Origin: Caprella mutica
Lineage: Eukaryota; Arthropoda; Malacostraca; Amphipoda; Caprellidae
Direction: 5' to 3'
Length of the DNA: 64,000 nt
NCBI GenBank assembly: GCA_947561585.1
Contig: CANNZV010000119.1
Location: forward strand, 1-64,000
Under the pieces are notes generated by a model. The model was given only the letters and a program-made list of their open reading frames with translations. It did no database searches and was not told the DNA's origin. Position 1 is the first letter of the stretch. Every line of letters begins with the position of its first letter. Position numbers and translations under genes: made by a program. Below are positions 46,667 through 58,555 of the stretch, piece after piece.

Positions 46667-48398
46667 GCATATCTGCTACATAGTTATTATACCAAATATT
46701 TAATTTGTTACTATATTTAACTTATGTTTTATGTTCATAGTATATTTTTTATCTTTTTAAAGTATATTCTAATAATTTTGCCAATTCATTTTTTATTAAT
46801 ATAATGCTAGATTTGCATTTATTATCCAATGCTTTTATTATTAAATAAGTGATAGCGTGAACTAGGACAAGTTGCTGCACTTTAACATTGCTATAAAAAT
46901 ATAAATAGTCAGAGAAAATAGCTAAAACTGTTAGATTGCTGATAAAATATAACTAGGAGAATTTTTACTTGCTTACTGTACATTTGTGTTATATTGCTAA
47001 TTTATACGTTAAAACAAATAAATTGTTATGAAACATAGTGTCTGTACTCTTATTAACAATGATAGATAAAATAAAAGATAAGGATTATTGGTTAAATAAT
47101 GTGAAAATAGAATTACTGGTCAGTTTCAGTAAAGAATAATATGGAACTGGAAAAATAGGCCATTACAGACTTGACAACATGTTATGGAAAGCTCGAAATA
47201 TATATCAACCTAACCGTTGTCATAACTTTTTTTCAGGAGCATTTTAAAACGCTTATTGTGAAGCCTTTAAAAACCATAGATGGAACATTTTCAAGCAACA
47301 ATTATGCTTCTTAAAAATTATAGAAATAATTATCTTTACTGAACCAAATATCACTTCATATATATTTTTTAATTACACATACGACCTTTATAGTCAGTTT
47401 TTGAACTACAATTAGGACTTATACCAAGATGAATATGTCTATTGGATGACTTTGATATTCTGTTCATTTATATTGTAGAAATAATAGCTACATTTCTAGT
47501 TTTTGAAATCAACAAATGCCGATCAAAACATTTCCTGTTCAATCGGTACATCACTATAAAAATAATTCTAGTGTTAGAAAAAAATAATATATGATGAAAG
47601 AAATAGTTCTTTTGCATGGAATGATATACTTTATCATATAAAAGTATGACATTCACTTGTAAATGAAGATATAACCAAAGCATTCTCTTGTGTCTAATGA
47701 AACTATACCAAATGCAATGTATTTATAATAGATAAAAATATAAAAAATCGAATTGACTAGTTTAATCAAGCGAACTGTTCTAATAAATTCATGATTGTGT
47801 TTAGGTGTAAATGGAGGTAAAATGTTCTGTTGGTGACTTTGCCTACCGTGTGTACTTAGCTGCCATTAATATGTTCATAAGGCTACACAGCCAATTAAAT
47901 CCTAACAATTAACATATTAAAATTTATAGTGAAGTGTCTTCTTAAATCTGTTAAAAATATTTCTGTTTAAAATTGATGTATGACGAAATAAATGAAAGAT
48001 GTTAATTCAAAAATTGAAGATTAGAATGAGGCTCAAATTAAAGCTCTTTAATTTATGTAATTTTTGTGTATTATTTTGTATTAGATAATTATAGTGTCGC
48101 AACCCTGTTAATAGTATGATCTGGGAATTATTATATCATAAGATTATTTATGAACTACTGTTTTAACTACATTATTGCATTCATTTCCACAGATATAATT
48201 ATTTCTTAGCATAATAGACACCCACATGAAATTAATCAGACTTTCTGTAAAGCAAAAATATAAAGATATAGGATAGAGCTATATATATTAGAGATAAAAT
48301 ATGAATACTCTTGTGATATCAGAACATTTCTTACAGTTATTATGTCCGAGCTGTTAAGTTTATGCATCTCAAAAGTATTTGTAAAATAAGTTAACGGA
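46667..48398. other. Intergenic region between the convergent EXOC8 and PEX16 3' ends
   Basis: AT-rich, holding the two 3' UTRs. The only named signal is AATAAA at 47017-47022 on the plus strand. A scrap at 48090-48150 resembles the GGTTGTGACA MITE. No coding exon was recognised. Confidence 0.6.
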
Positions 48399-50779
48399 TT
48401 AACTCATCCAACTATAAGCGTGAACACCATTGTAGTGATTGGCGAGTCTTATTAGCGAATTGGTGATGGAGTGAGTGAGTGGCACATTGGCACCAATGGC
48501 ACTCAGCACACTCGTCAGTTTAGACTGAGTCACTCTGTTGTACAAGGGACTGCGCAAAAGGTAAAGCAGCAACGATCTGTAACGCCGCGTCAACTCCTCT
48601 TTCTCACTCGCTGTCAGACGTGCACGACTGTACAAATGTAAACTGAAATGGAAAGAGTTTTTAGTGGTAAGAAATCGTAATCATAAATATTATCAAGAGT
48701 AAGTTACGAATTATCTGACTGTTTTACATCTTCTCATAAGAAAAACGATATAATGATAATTAAAATTATTATTATCAGGTTTATCTTTTTTTCTTATATG
48801 ACCGAAGATGTGAAACTGACCGATAGATCAAAGCTTACCCAAGTTATGTAAAAGATTGTGCAAATAGATTACCTTGATAAATCCATGCCCATAGCAATAG
48901 TAAAGGGTAGCCATGACTGCTGACCAAAGAGGTACATAGAGCCTAGGTGAGAAGCAGGCCTAGCTATGTGTAACAATTCAGCCACAAACTGTTTGGTAGA
49001 AGTTGGCAGAGGGGAGGAGGTGACTGATGCGTTGTTCTTTGGGGGTGGTTGTGGTAGGAAGGACCTGAGGTGGGGTGGAGGAGTACTGTTGATGGAACGT
49101 AGCAGGTATCCACTGTTTGGTAGAAGAGTACTTTCTGAAAATATTACGGCTATCAGTAAGGATTTATTGATGGTATATAATAAATATATAACAAGAGGAA
49201 TTTTTATGCAGGGTTGAAAAAAGTTTAGTTAAACTTGGAAAAATAATATATTAGCTATACAGGGAAATTATAATTGAACTGATTTGAAATTTTCTGATGT
49301 ATTTTGCAAACAATAACATAGCTACAAGAAAATTTAATATGAAAATATTGATGCTTCACGAATCACTTCTGCTAGATATATGAAAAGGATTTATAAGAAA
49401 TAAATACAACCTGATCAATAAGTACACACACCTTGATGTTGCATGGAAAAATGATTGAAATTTTCAGTTTCTTGAGTATTGTTGTTTTCTGAGAGAGAAG
49501 TCCTATCAAGAGGAGGAATTGCAGGACTTTCTATCATTCTCATCTTGTATTTTAGAAGCAGAATGAGTTTCCATATCAGTCTGGAATCAATTAAAGCAAT
49601 ATTAGCCTTGTATACAGTATTGAAAACCGGTCTCTGTGATACCACAATAGACTGATGAATATGAAAGATAATTTAAATTTTATTGCTACACAGTGACAAA
49701 ATAGGCATAAATTGAAAAACTTGAACAGCTAAAATTTTTACCCATACCATGTAGCTAGTGAATGAATCCATGAATTGCAATGAAGTAACATATATTGAAA
49801 TAGCTACATATTTGAGACAAAACACAATAGATAGACAAGAGAAAGCAAAAGAGAGTAGAATGTTAATCTGATAAATACTTAGCTACTTAATAACAGCATA
49901 AATATATTAACATGTGAAACAAAAATTGTTGAGAATAAATGAGTAACATCTTTTAAAAGCATCCTCATTGCAGTATTTATCAAAATCATCACAGAATTTA
50001 ATTTTAATATTTTTTAGGAAAAACATTTAAATTTGTTATCTTAGTGAAGCTTCAAATTGATAGCTACTAAAATAAAAAAAATTATTTATTCAATACACTA
50101 ATTAATATTAGCTATAAGAAACTAAAACTAGCTATTTTCATATAAAAAAGTTAAATCTTTAAATTAAATAAATCATTCACTTTATGAGCGTGATAGTAGC
50201 CACAATAGCCCATTTTCCAGTTTCGCCCCAAAGTTGTTGTGCACCCACTTCAAGCACTACCTCCAAATTTTCAGCAATGCACAGAAGAAGCTGCAATTAA
50301 GAATATTTTAATGAAAACACATAAAACTCATTTCACTGAACTTGTTCTAATAGTATTTGGTAAGCATAAATATGAAGCATACAAATTACATACCTTGAAT
50401 CTGTTTTCTTGTTGCGTTGACACTTGCGGCAAAGAGCCTTGCAGTAAACAATCATTCAACAGTTCAAATAATTTGGAGCCAGAGTAAGCAATTTCAGTCA
50501 GAAGAGTCGAGTTTGTGAAACGCCCTAAGAAATAAAATAACAAATATTTGATACCAATTAATTATCTTTTACAATAAAAATATTTCATAGATAGCTGTGG
50601 TAAGATTTCATAAACATTCAAATTTGTAGAAGAATATTACCTGCTATGAATATTGAACCCCATTTCACTATGGATTCTATTTCTGACAAAATCTTGACAT
50701 TTGAGAGTACCAATGTCTTATATCTGTCAACATACTTCTTATCTTGTGGAAGCATAAACTTGTCATTTTGGTCACTCAT
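48399..50779 (-). CDS. PEX16: Peroxisomal membrane protein PEX16 (complete)
   Basis: Minus-strand exons are 50779-50641, 50524-50394, 50290-50181, 49580-49432, 49134-48873 and 48642-48399. The phases join to 344 residues (336 in human). PEX16 is an integral membrane peroxin that recruits PEX3 and other peroxisomal membrane proteins, acting at the ER and peroxisome. Family matches are the N-terminal YSGSKLFELLNDCLL, the NLEVVLEVGAQQLWGETGKW segment, IESPAIPPLDRTSLS, FVAELLHIARPASHLGSMYL then FGQQSWLP, and the C-terminal RRYRSLLLYLLRSPLYNR. Exon 5 includes a proline-rich, poorly conserved linker (STPPPHLRSFLPQPPP). Intron 5 is only 230 bp and is mostly a family A MITE. Confidence 0.94.
48696..48841. 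mobile_element. Palindromic MITE, family A (shortened core)
   Basis: Arms AAGTTACGAATTATCTGACT and GTTTTACATCTTCTCATAAG, with complements on the right (GACCGAAGATGTGAAACTGA). The central TATCCATGATACC palindrome is missing. It fills most of PEX16 intron 5, 31 bp from exon 5 and 53 bp from exon 6. Confidence 0.85.
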
Positions 50780-51128
50780 GCTGTGAAATTCAACTTATTG
50801 TGACAGGAAATATATCTGGGAATAAAAGTACCCAACATATTTTAATTAAAATTACACTTTATTCATATTTATACAGAAAGTAAACATTGAATTCAGGAGG
50901 CACCATTGTAAAATAGCTGTATGCATAAGCATAATGTTTTTTTTAGAACAATAGAGATATTTATTGAAGAAAAGTGAAAACAATATAGAGTAAACAAGCA
51001 GTTAAGTACTTGTATTATTTTTTCATTTTAAGATTTTTTCATTTTTCAGGCAAGGCTAAAAACAAGACAAATTTGAATAACATAGTTATATTATATCCTA
51101 GTCCTACTACATAGACATTACCTAGACA

Positions 51129-51272
51129 CCAGTCTTCAGAACATGGGATATTTTTAACATTTTCTGTGCGAACAATCCTTAATTTCCTCCTATATTTACA
51201 TGTATTTTACTAAGAACAAAAGCCAAAAAAGAGGATTTCTTGGAGAACACATTACCAGTTCTTACAGTCTGG
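51129..51272. mobile_element. hAT-like MITE, type D2
   Basis: 144 bp with ends CCAGTCTTCAGAACATGG and AGTTCTTACAGTCTGG. A perfect 8-bp duplication CCTAGACA lies at 51121-51128 and 51273-51280. The interior matches 38440-38600 inverted. Confidence 0.9.
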
Positions 51273-51314
51273 CCTAGACATATGAATCAGTTAGGATCAC
51301 AGTCACACGATCCT

Positions 51315-51485
51315 GTCTGTATTTGGTGCAAAAAATCCCACTGACTTTTTCAAAAAGCTGAAAAAATCCACCATAAATTTCCAGTTATTTAGCTGATCCA
51401 CCAACATTTTCCCAATTTATCCACCAAAAATTAACGGTAACATAGGAATAAGTAACTGAAAATCCACCGACTTTGTCAGAAATTA
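51315..51485. mobile_element. Truncated type C MITE
   Basis: Left end CTGTCTGTATTTGGTGC and the type C interior (CACTGACTTTTTCAAAAAGC, CATAGGAATAAGTAACTG) up to the point where the other arm is lost. A second 25-bp end fragment sits at 51605-51630. Confidence 0.75.
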
Positions 51486-51639
51486 TGAGTCACCAATTTT
51501 AATTTTAAATCTAATTTAAGTGCTCACTAGTCATCTATATATGTGAAAGATACTTATTTTCACAAATTTCAAGTCGACAATTAATCGGCGACTTGGTACA
51601 TATCAGTCTGTATTTGGTGCACAAAAATCCGGTGCGTAG

Positions 51640-52335
51640 AAACACCGAAACGGACCAAAACGGGTCAAATATGTATGTTAAAGAATTGTTTGCATCATTT
51701 TAAATGCTCAATGAGGTTATATATTGCCAAAGAACACTTGGTTGAACACCGGAACCGACCAAAATGAACCAAAACGTACCGGAACGGACCGATACGGAGT
51801 CAAATATGGATGCTAGAATACTGTTTGCATCATTTTGAATGCTCATGGAGGTTATTAAAGAATGAATAGTTGCATTAACATATAAAGAGCTTAATAAAGA
51901 AAAACATACTTATTACATGAGTAAAAACGAACTTATTACACAAGTACAAACATACTTATTACCTAAGTACAAACGTACTTATTACATTAGTACAAACGTA
52001 CTTATAACATAAGTACAAACATACTTATTGCATTAGTATAAACATACTTATAACAACAACATGCTGATAGTCTTTCCCATTGCATGATACGTGCACTGGT
52101 TGTGACTGTCTATTTTCATGTTTATTCCTATCCGTTAATTATTATCTGTCTATTCCTATCTGTTAATTATTATCTATCTATTCCTATCCATTAATCATTA
52201 TCTGTCTATTGCTATCCGTTAATTCTTATCTGTCTATTCTTATGTAAGTTTGTACTTATGTAATAAGTAAGTTTGTACTTATGTTATAAGTAGGTTTATA
52301 CTTATTTAACAATTAAGTACGTTTTTACTCATGTA
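51640..52335. repeat. Composite of tandem and inverted repeats
   Basis: A diverged duplication of about 125 bp (TTTGCATCATTTTAAATGCT at 51690 and TTTGCATCATTTTGAATGCT at 51818). It is followed by 21-23-bp units of the type AGTACAAACATACTTATTAC (51910-52060). Then come about 28-bp units with TATCTGTCTATTCCTATC (52125-52240), and inverted versions of the first unit (52240-52335, TAAGTTTGTACTTATGTAAT). The inverted blocks could pair across the middle array. Confidence 0.8.
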
Positions 52336-52654
52336 GCGTCGGACCGGGTGGCTTTGCGCATTTTCCGCATACTTTGATTTTACGAAAAAACTAGAAAAGT
52401 CAGCAATCTGATTTTTTGTGTGCAGATAGATGAAGGGTAGACCTAGGTGCATACCAAGTTTAAACTCTTTAAGTTCAATAGAAAAAAAGTTATCATCGAA
52501 AAACTGTACGCAATTTGCAAAGATCGTGGGGATAAACCGGGTGAATTTTGCGCAATTACCGGGTGTACTTGCGCACTGCGCAAATTCACCCAATGCGAAA
52601 CTGCGCGAGTTCATCCTATGTATAAACTGTGAATAGAAAATCTAACCCCGATAT

Positions 52655-53580
52655 GCTATGCAACTGCTGTGAATCTGCCCCAATCTGCTGTGCAATTGCA
52701 GTGAGGCTGCTGTGGAATTGCCGTGAGTCTGCTGTGGAATTGCCGCGAGTCTGCTGTGGAATTGCCGCGAGTCTGCTGTGGAATTGTCGCGAGTCTGCTG
52801 TGGAATTGCCGTGAGTCTGCTGTGGTATTGCCGTGAGTCTGCTGTGGTATTGCCGTGAGTCTGCTGTGGAATTGACGTGGGGCTGCTGTGCAATTTCCGT
52901 GAGTCTGCTGTGCAATTGCCGTGAGTCTGCTGTGCAATTGCCGTGAGTCTGCTGTGGAATTGCCGTGAGTCTGCTGTGGAATTGCCGTGAGTCTGCTGTG
53001 GGATTGCCGTGAGTCTGCTGTGGGATTGCCGTGACTCGTGAGTCTGCTGTGGGATTGCCGTGAGTCTGCTGTGGGATTGCCGTGAGTTTGCTGTGGGATT
53101 GCCGTGAGTCTGCTGTGGGATTGCCGTGAGTCTGCTGTGGGATTGCCGTGAGTCTGCTGTGGGATTGCCGTGAGTCTGCTGTGCAATTGCCGTGAGTCTG
53201 CTGTGCAATTGCCGTGAGTCTGCTGTGCAATTGCCGTGAGTCTGCTGTGCAATTGCCGTGAGTCTGCTGTGCAATTGCCGTGAGTCTGCTGTGGAACTGC
53301 CGTGAGTCTGCTGTGGAACTGCCGTGAGACTGCTGTGGAACTGCCGTGAGACTGCTGTGGAACTGCCGTGAGATTGCTGTGGATGAGACTGCTGTGGAAC
53401 TGCCGTGAGACTGCTGTGGAATTGCCGTGAGACTGCTGTGGAATTGCCGTGAGTCTGCTGTGGAATTGCCGTGAGGGCGAGGCTGCTGTGGAATTGCCGT
53501 GAGGGCGAGGCTGCTGTGCAATTGCCATGAGGGCGAGGCTGCTGTACAACTGCCGTGAGGCTGCTGTGGAATTGCCGTGA
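52655..53580. repeat. 22-bp GC-rich minisatellite, about 42 copies
   Basis: Unit TCTGCTGTGGAATTGCCGTG then AG, with positional variants (GTGCAATT, GTGGGATT, GTGGAACT) grouped in blocks, which shows segmental duplication. It is markedly GC-rich against its surroundings. Because 22 is not a multiple of 3 and the unit has no minus-strand stop, all three minus frames stay open (301, 210 and 321 codons), so these frames are not evidence for a protein. Confidence 0.95.
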
Positions 53581-54302
53581 TATAGGAGTACCTTAAACTG
53601 GAACCTTAAACTGTCTAGCATTAAGAAAATAAGCTACCTAAGTGATAGTGTTAAGTGTTGAAAAGAAATTTATTTTTAAAAGTGAGTTGTTTTTCTCGTA
53701 ATGGCAGAGGTTTAAGCCAAAAAAAGAAAGTGAACTGGAGGACGGACACGCTGAAAAGGGAATCTACGATTTACGAAGAAACACCATGACCTTTTTTATA
53801 AAAGACTCGAAATTTTTCATAGTCCAATCACAAATTTCATAAAACACGGAAATTTATAATAGGTTTGTAGAATAACAGAAAATACCGTAAACATTAAAAA
53901 ACATGGTAAACATGTTAAAATCATATTTCTGGTGAATTTCTAGATAATTAAGCTGATAATGTTCCAGATTCCTAATTAAAAATGACAGCTTTATACAGGG
54001 TGGCGCAAAAAAAGGAAACCCATTTTCAAATTAGTTTATTTAGGTATACAAAGTATTAAAGTTAGAAATTTTCTAGAAACACAGTTTTATTTAGGTATAT
54101 AGTTTTTTGTATCTTTCATGAAAATCTGTTAAACTTACGACTAAAATTAAACATCCTGCAGTGAATTGAAAAAATATAAATAAAATGGGCTTGCGCGAGG
54201 ACGAAAAACACAAAAAGACTTCAGAATAGGTATAATTTTTTTCCATATGGTAATAGAAAATTTAAAAAGAGTGCTATTTTTCATTCAATACTTCTTCATT
54301 TC

Positions 54303-55504
54303 TAGGGATGTGACATTGTGCATATTGCATATATGCAGTCCTCTGCATATATTTCAAGAGCATATAATATGCACATTGCATATATGCTAACCGAGCAATA
54401 TGCACTTCTTGGTCAATTTTTTACATGTAAATGTCTAATCTATGCCGTTTTCTTCTGGACTCAGGCATAGAAAACGATTTTAACTGTGGACCCAAGTATA
54501 TTTTATCAAACTAATTATTCAAATTTAAAAAGTTTGGAGGTGGAATATTGAAACTACAAATGAATTAATAATTAATATGACACTTGGTGTTTAGTAAATA
54601 TTAGTAGTAATTGATAAATAAATGAATAGGTACAATTATTTTAGAGAGTTGTACTACTCGATATATATCAAAACTTTATAAAACGTATATATTTATTTGA
54701 GTAATTAAACACGAAATGGTTTAATTTTACCATTTAATAACTTAGTGTCGCTGTTTATAGTTGGGGATCATTTAAAGAGAACCACTGGTCTAACAAGATG
54801 GTTTATGATTTTTAAGTTATGAGTTAAGTAATGAACAGAATGTGATATTTGAATGTAGGATAGTTTAGAAGACTAAATTGGCTGAAAGATACATTCGCCT
54901 CTCTAATTACTTCTTGTGATGTAGAACGGGTGTTTTCCCAGTACAGAAATACATTAGCAGATAATAGAAGGAGATTCACTGTTGGAAACCTGAAATACCA
55001 TTGAACAATAAAGTCCAATTCCACTGTTTGAATTTGAATGTGTATATTTGAAATATACCTACTATTAAAACAGTCTAAATTTGAAACAGCTTTGTTATAT
55101 TTTATTTTCTAACGTAAAACATTCCACAGTAAAAATAAAAACTTGAGATTACATCTTCGATTTATTGTAAGTTCCATTTAAACCACCAAAGTACAATTAC
55201 ATTCAAAACATAACTATATACAGATTAACCTTATTTTAAATTCTGTAATTAACTTTGGGCATGTAATATGCACACTATATTGAATAGTTTCTGGCATATA
55301 AAAAGTATATTTCCAATATGCATTTTGGTTCAGCATATATGCACATTGACTTTTTGCATATATATGCATATTTCCAATATGCAGTTTGGTCCTGCATATA
55401 TGCACATTGACTTTTTGCATATTGTATGCAGAAATAGGCAATAATATGTTGCATATCGCGTCAAAAATTATGCATATTTTATGCTGCATATTGTTACATC
55501 CCTA
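54303..55504. mobile_element. hAT element with transposase remnant, TAGGGATGTRACA ends
   Basis: 1202 bp with ends TAGGGATGTGACATTGTGCA and the complement TATTGTTACATCCCTA. Flanks TTCATTTC (54295-54302) and TTCATTAC (55505-55512) match at 7 of 8 positions. Both subterminal regions are dense in GCATATATGCA motifs; on the right a block of about 65 bp with TGCACATTGACTTTTTGCAT is duplicated. It keeps only the C-terminus of a transposase. Confidence 0.88.
54864..55004 (+). pseudogene. hAT transposase C-terminal dimerisation domain fragment
   Basis: The frame reads RRLNWLKDTFASLITSCDVE and then RVFSQYRNTLADNRRRFTVG before a stop at 55002-55004. The S-CDVERVFS and R-L motifs are those of the hATC dimerisation domain. 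No N-terminal zinc finger or RNase H-like catalytic part remains upstream in the element, so it cannot act alone. Confidence 0.8.
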
Positions 55505-55569
55505 TTCATTACCAATCACGATGTCTTCTCTTAAACGAGCATTTCTTTGCAGAAGCCATCTTGAAAAAT

Positions 55570-55960
55570 CTAGACTGTGCGGCAAATCAGTTCTAAGAGT
55601 TCAAGCCTTACATGCATCTTAAAAAGGATATGATATTTGAAATCGTGTTTAACAATTCGGTGAAATGTCTCTTTAGTGATGTCTGATTCATTTCTTCTGA
55701 TTGGTATTTTTGGACTCTCAATAAATAGTTCATGAATATGATTAATGTTTTCATGCGTTCGTTCTGTTCTCCAGCGACCAAAAAGATTTTTGTTCAAAAT
55801 TCTTCAGTTTTTCTTTGGTTTTGAGCTTATTAATATAAGTCAATATGGTTTTATAGTTCGTAAAAATCTGTCCTGAAAGATGTTCAAAATGAGGTTGGAC
55901 ATGTTTAAAGCTTTCAGTGTTTAAATAACTTGTCACAACAAAAACTCTGTTCTTATACAA
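55570..55960 (-). pseudogene. Mariner/IS630-like transposase N-terminal remnant, frameshifted
   Basis: Two minus-strand frames together look like the start of a transposase. 55960-55751 starts MYKNRVFVVTSYLNTESFKH and has the first helix-turn-helix. 55797-55570 contains RTERTHENINHIHELFIESP and then KIPIRRNESDITKETFHRIV, the second helix-turn-helix. They overlap near 55751-55797 in different frames, so a frameshift separates them. The DDE domain is absent. Confidence 0.65.
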
Positions 55961-57973
55961 ATTAACGGACGAACTGATTTTATCAAAGATATCAATTTTA
56001 TATCAAATATAAATTTTAATATAATTATTAAAATTTTAAATATCTTTTATTTGTTACCGACAACAATATAATTTAATGTTTTTACATCCATATACATATG
56101 ATATGGAATGAATTACTGTATACCTATTGTGACTTTTTTGTATATTTCACCCCCGCGCAAGCCCTTTTTATTTCCCTTTTTTTAATTCACTGCTGGATGT
56201 TTATCTTTTGTCTTAACTTTAACAGATTTTTAAGATAGATGCAAAAAAAGTAAAGGTATAAAATGATGTTTTTAGAAAATTACTAGCTTTAATAGTTTGT
56301 AAAATAATCTAGTTTGAAAATGTTTTTTTTGCGCCACCCTGTATAGAATATAGAAACTTTTATATAAGGTTAGGTTTAACAATTAAATACTGATCGATAT
56401 GACATAGATATTACATAAAAATAATAATATATAACAAAAAAAAAAACAATTAATTAATTCGTCCAATAAGTATTCTCAAAACATACTTTTGACAGCATTT
56501 TTCAGTTTTCTATAATTCCTACATGTTTCGAAAAGAATGAACATATGCCATTCCAAATAGAAATAACAGCTCTGTTTGAATTCCTAATTCTTTGAGCAGT
56601 CATTTTGAAGAGAAATTTCATTGGACTTTTTGAATTACATTTGGAAAGATACATTATCGTGCCCTAACTTGGATACAACAATGTATAGATCGAAGGCTGT
56701 CATTAACTAGAAAACTTTAGATAATATATAAAAGACTCTCGATCAGTAACTATAGGAAGCTATATTAGATCATACTAATTAACTAAGAAACTGGTAGAGT
56801 AGAGTATATACCTACTTCCTAGATAATGACCGTGCTGACATTATCTAAGTATTTATCAAAAATACACACACGCGGGCCCCGCTTTTATTACCAAATCACG
56901 ACTTGGTCTTATTGCCAAATGGTACTAAGACCGGGGCAAGTCACAAGAACTTAATGAATCATTTCATTTTCTATGAGGTGAAATAAAAGAAAATGTTTTT
57001 TAAAGTTAAGGTACTAAGTCAATTAAACAGTGTTCTAGTGTCTGTTGCCAGAAGTATTTGATGCACTGTGATAAAAATAGGTATAGTAAAATAAAATGTT
57101 ATATATAATAAACCCAGGGCCTGCCTGTATTCACATTTCTGAGCTGTTACAGTAACCTCTATGCTTGTTCCTAAAGGTCTAATCTCTGAAGATGATTCAC
57201 AATGTTATAAATAACTTTAAAATAACCTAACTAAAGAAATGTTTCTTCTTGACATTGATAAGCTCTCCTCAAGAGGCATTCACTCTAATAAAACAAAGTC
57301 TTACTCACATTCGTGAAGATCTGAAGTCCTGTGAGATTGTCTGGTTAAGAACTGACAGAGTATGCAAACCCTTGAAGCTCCTTCTACTGGCTCTCACAAA
57401 GTTTTACGACGTAAATATTTTGTGATCGTATTACTTAGTGAATCTCATTCAATGTGTCTAATGTCTATTGATAAATTGAAATCATGTAATTTGCCAATTT
57501 CTAACTCCTCTTCTAACCCTAATAATGTAAAGATCGTTCAGGCACCCAAGTCGGAACCAGATTCAGTCTCTGCCACCGACAGGATTTCTGAAAATCATTT
57601 TTCTAATGATTCTAATCCCACACTATCCCGCTCTGCTAGATGGAATATCTGATCTAAAATGATTGAATATCAATATCATTACTATTAATTTAATCCAATT
57701 TCATTTAAAATTATTACTTTGTACAAATCGAAAAATAATTTCCCTTATTTAGCAAAGTTCATCTTCTTACGTCATAAATAACCATCGAATTTCGAAACAC
57801 CTTCAACATCTGATTTAAATTGTTCTATAATTTCCATGCTGCTAGAATTTCCATGATGAAGAATATCTTTATCAATGTTAATTCTTTAAATAAAGCAAAC
57901 GATAACTTTCTGATTTATTTATTTTATATATTATAATAAAACATTTTTAGAAATGTATGTACTGTCAAAAACT

Positions 57974-58555
57974 TTAAAGGTCCTCTCCATTATAAATTTT
58001 AATAAATCTAGAATTGCTTCAAATTGGTAGAGCTTAGGTTATATAATATATCACATTTAGCAAAAAAGAAATCGATCAAGTTAAGTATTCTGTTCACAAT
58101 TAATTATATAAGAAGTATTCAAATTCAACTCTCACTTTTTCTAAGATTCATTAGAAGAAAAAGTACGAAAAGTAGGTATCTCTCGTATTTACTTATTCAA
58201 ATACAAAGTGTTTTAAAATTAACAGTTCTCTAGATCGGAAAAATGTTATGATATATGAAAACTATTGGTAAGATATATTTAATTAGGTACTTGCATTATA
58301 GTTTATATGGATCTATTGTTTTGTATACAATCACCTTTCCATTGTTTTGAATTAGTCGGATCTAGTTAGCCTATTGGATTCTTAGACCTTTTCTTTGTTC
58401 GAAATTCAGAGGGTAGAAGAAGAACTGATAAAATCTTAAATTACATATCATAATAAAAAATATAGAGCCAAATTTGAAATAGTTTGCAGTTTTATAACCA
58501 GTAACCTTAGTTCAAATGAATAGAGTAATAAAAAAGTAATTAGAGGGACCTTTAA
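57974..58555. mobile_element. piggyBac-like non-autonomous element
   Basis: Ends TTAAAGGTCCTCTC and the complement GAGGGACCTTTAA. TTAA occurs at both borders (57974-57977, 58552-58555), the target duplicated by piggyBac elements. 582 bp, with no coding capacity. Related right ends occur at 25925 and 28383-28393. Confidence 0.75.

Larger units (their letters stand above)
53994..56343. mobile_element. Tc1/mariner-like element with about 200-bp TIRs, interrupted by a hAT
   Basis: Ends TACAGGGTGGCGCAAAAAAA and the complement, with TA at both borders. The likeness continues inward for about 200 bp, through TTAAACATCC and GGGCTTGCGCG. Inside, the minus strand at 55960-55570 encodes the N-terminus of a helix-turn-helix transposase. 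A hAT element sits at 54303-55504, and the catalytic part of the transposase is missing. Ends and TA target fit the IS630-Tc1-mariner group. Confidence 0.8.

Noticed and set aside
39565..48841. Family A MITEs as introners that created their introns
   Set aside because: The copies do not carry the splice sites, which lie 17-53 bp outside, and several introns contain much other sequence.
52616..53621. Three minus-strand ORFs of 210-321 codons
   Set aside because: All three frames are open because the 22-bp unit lacks stops; no one frame is favoured.
57362..57652. 96-codon ORF starting MQTLEAPSTGSHK
   Set aside because: Serine-rich and of no recognised family, in a repeat-rich region with no splice partners. 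Could be a transposon scrap; not supported as a gene.
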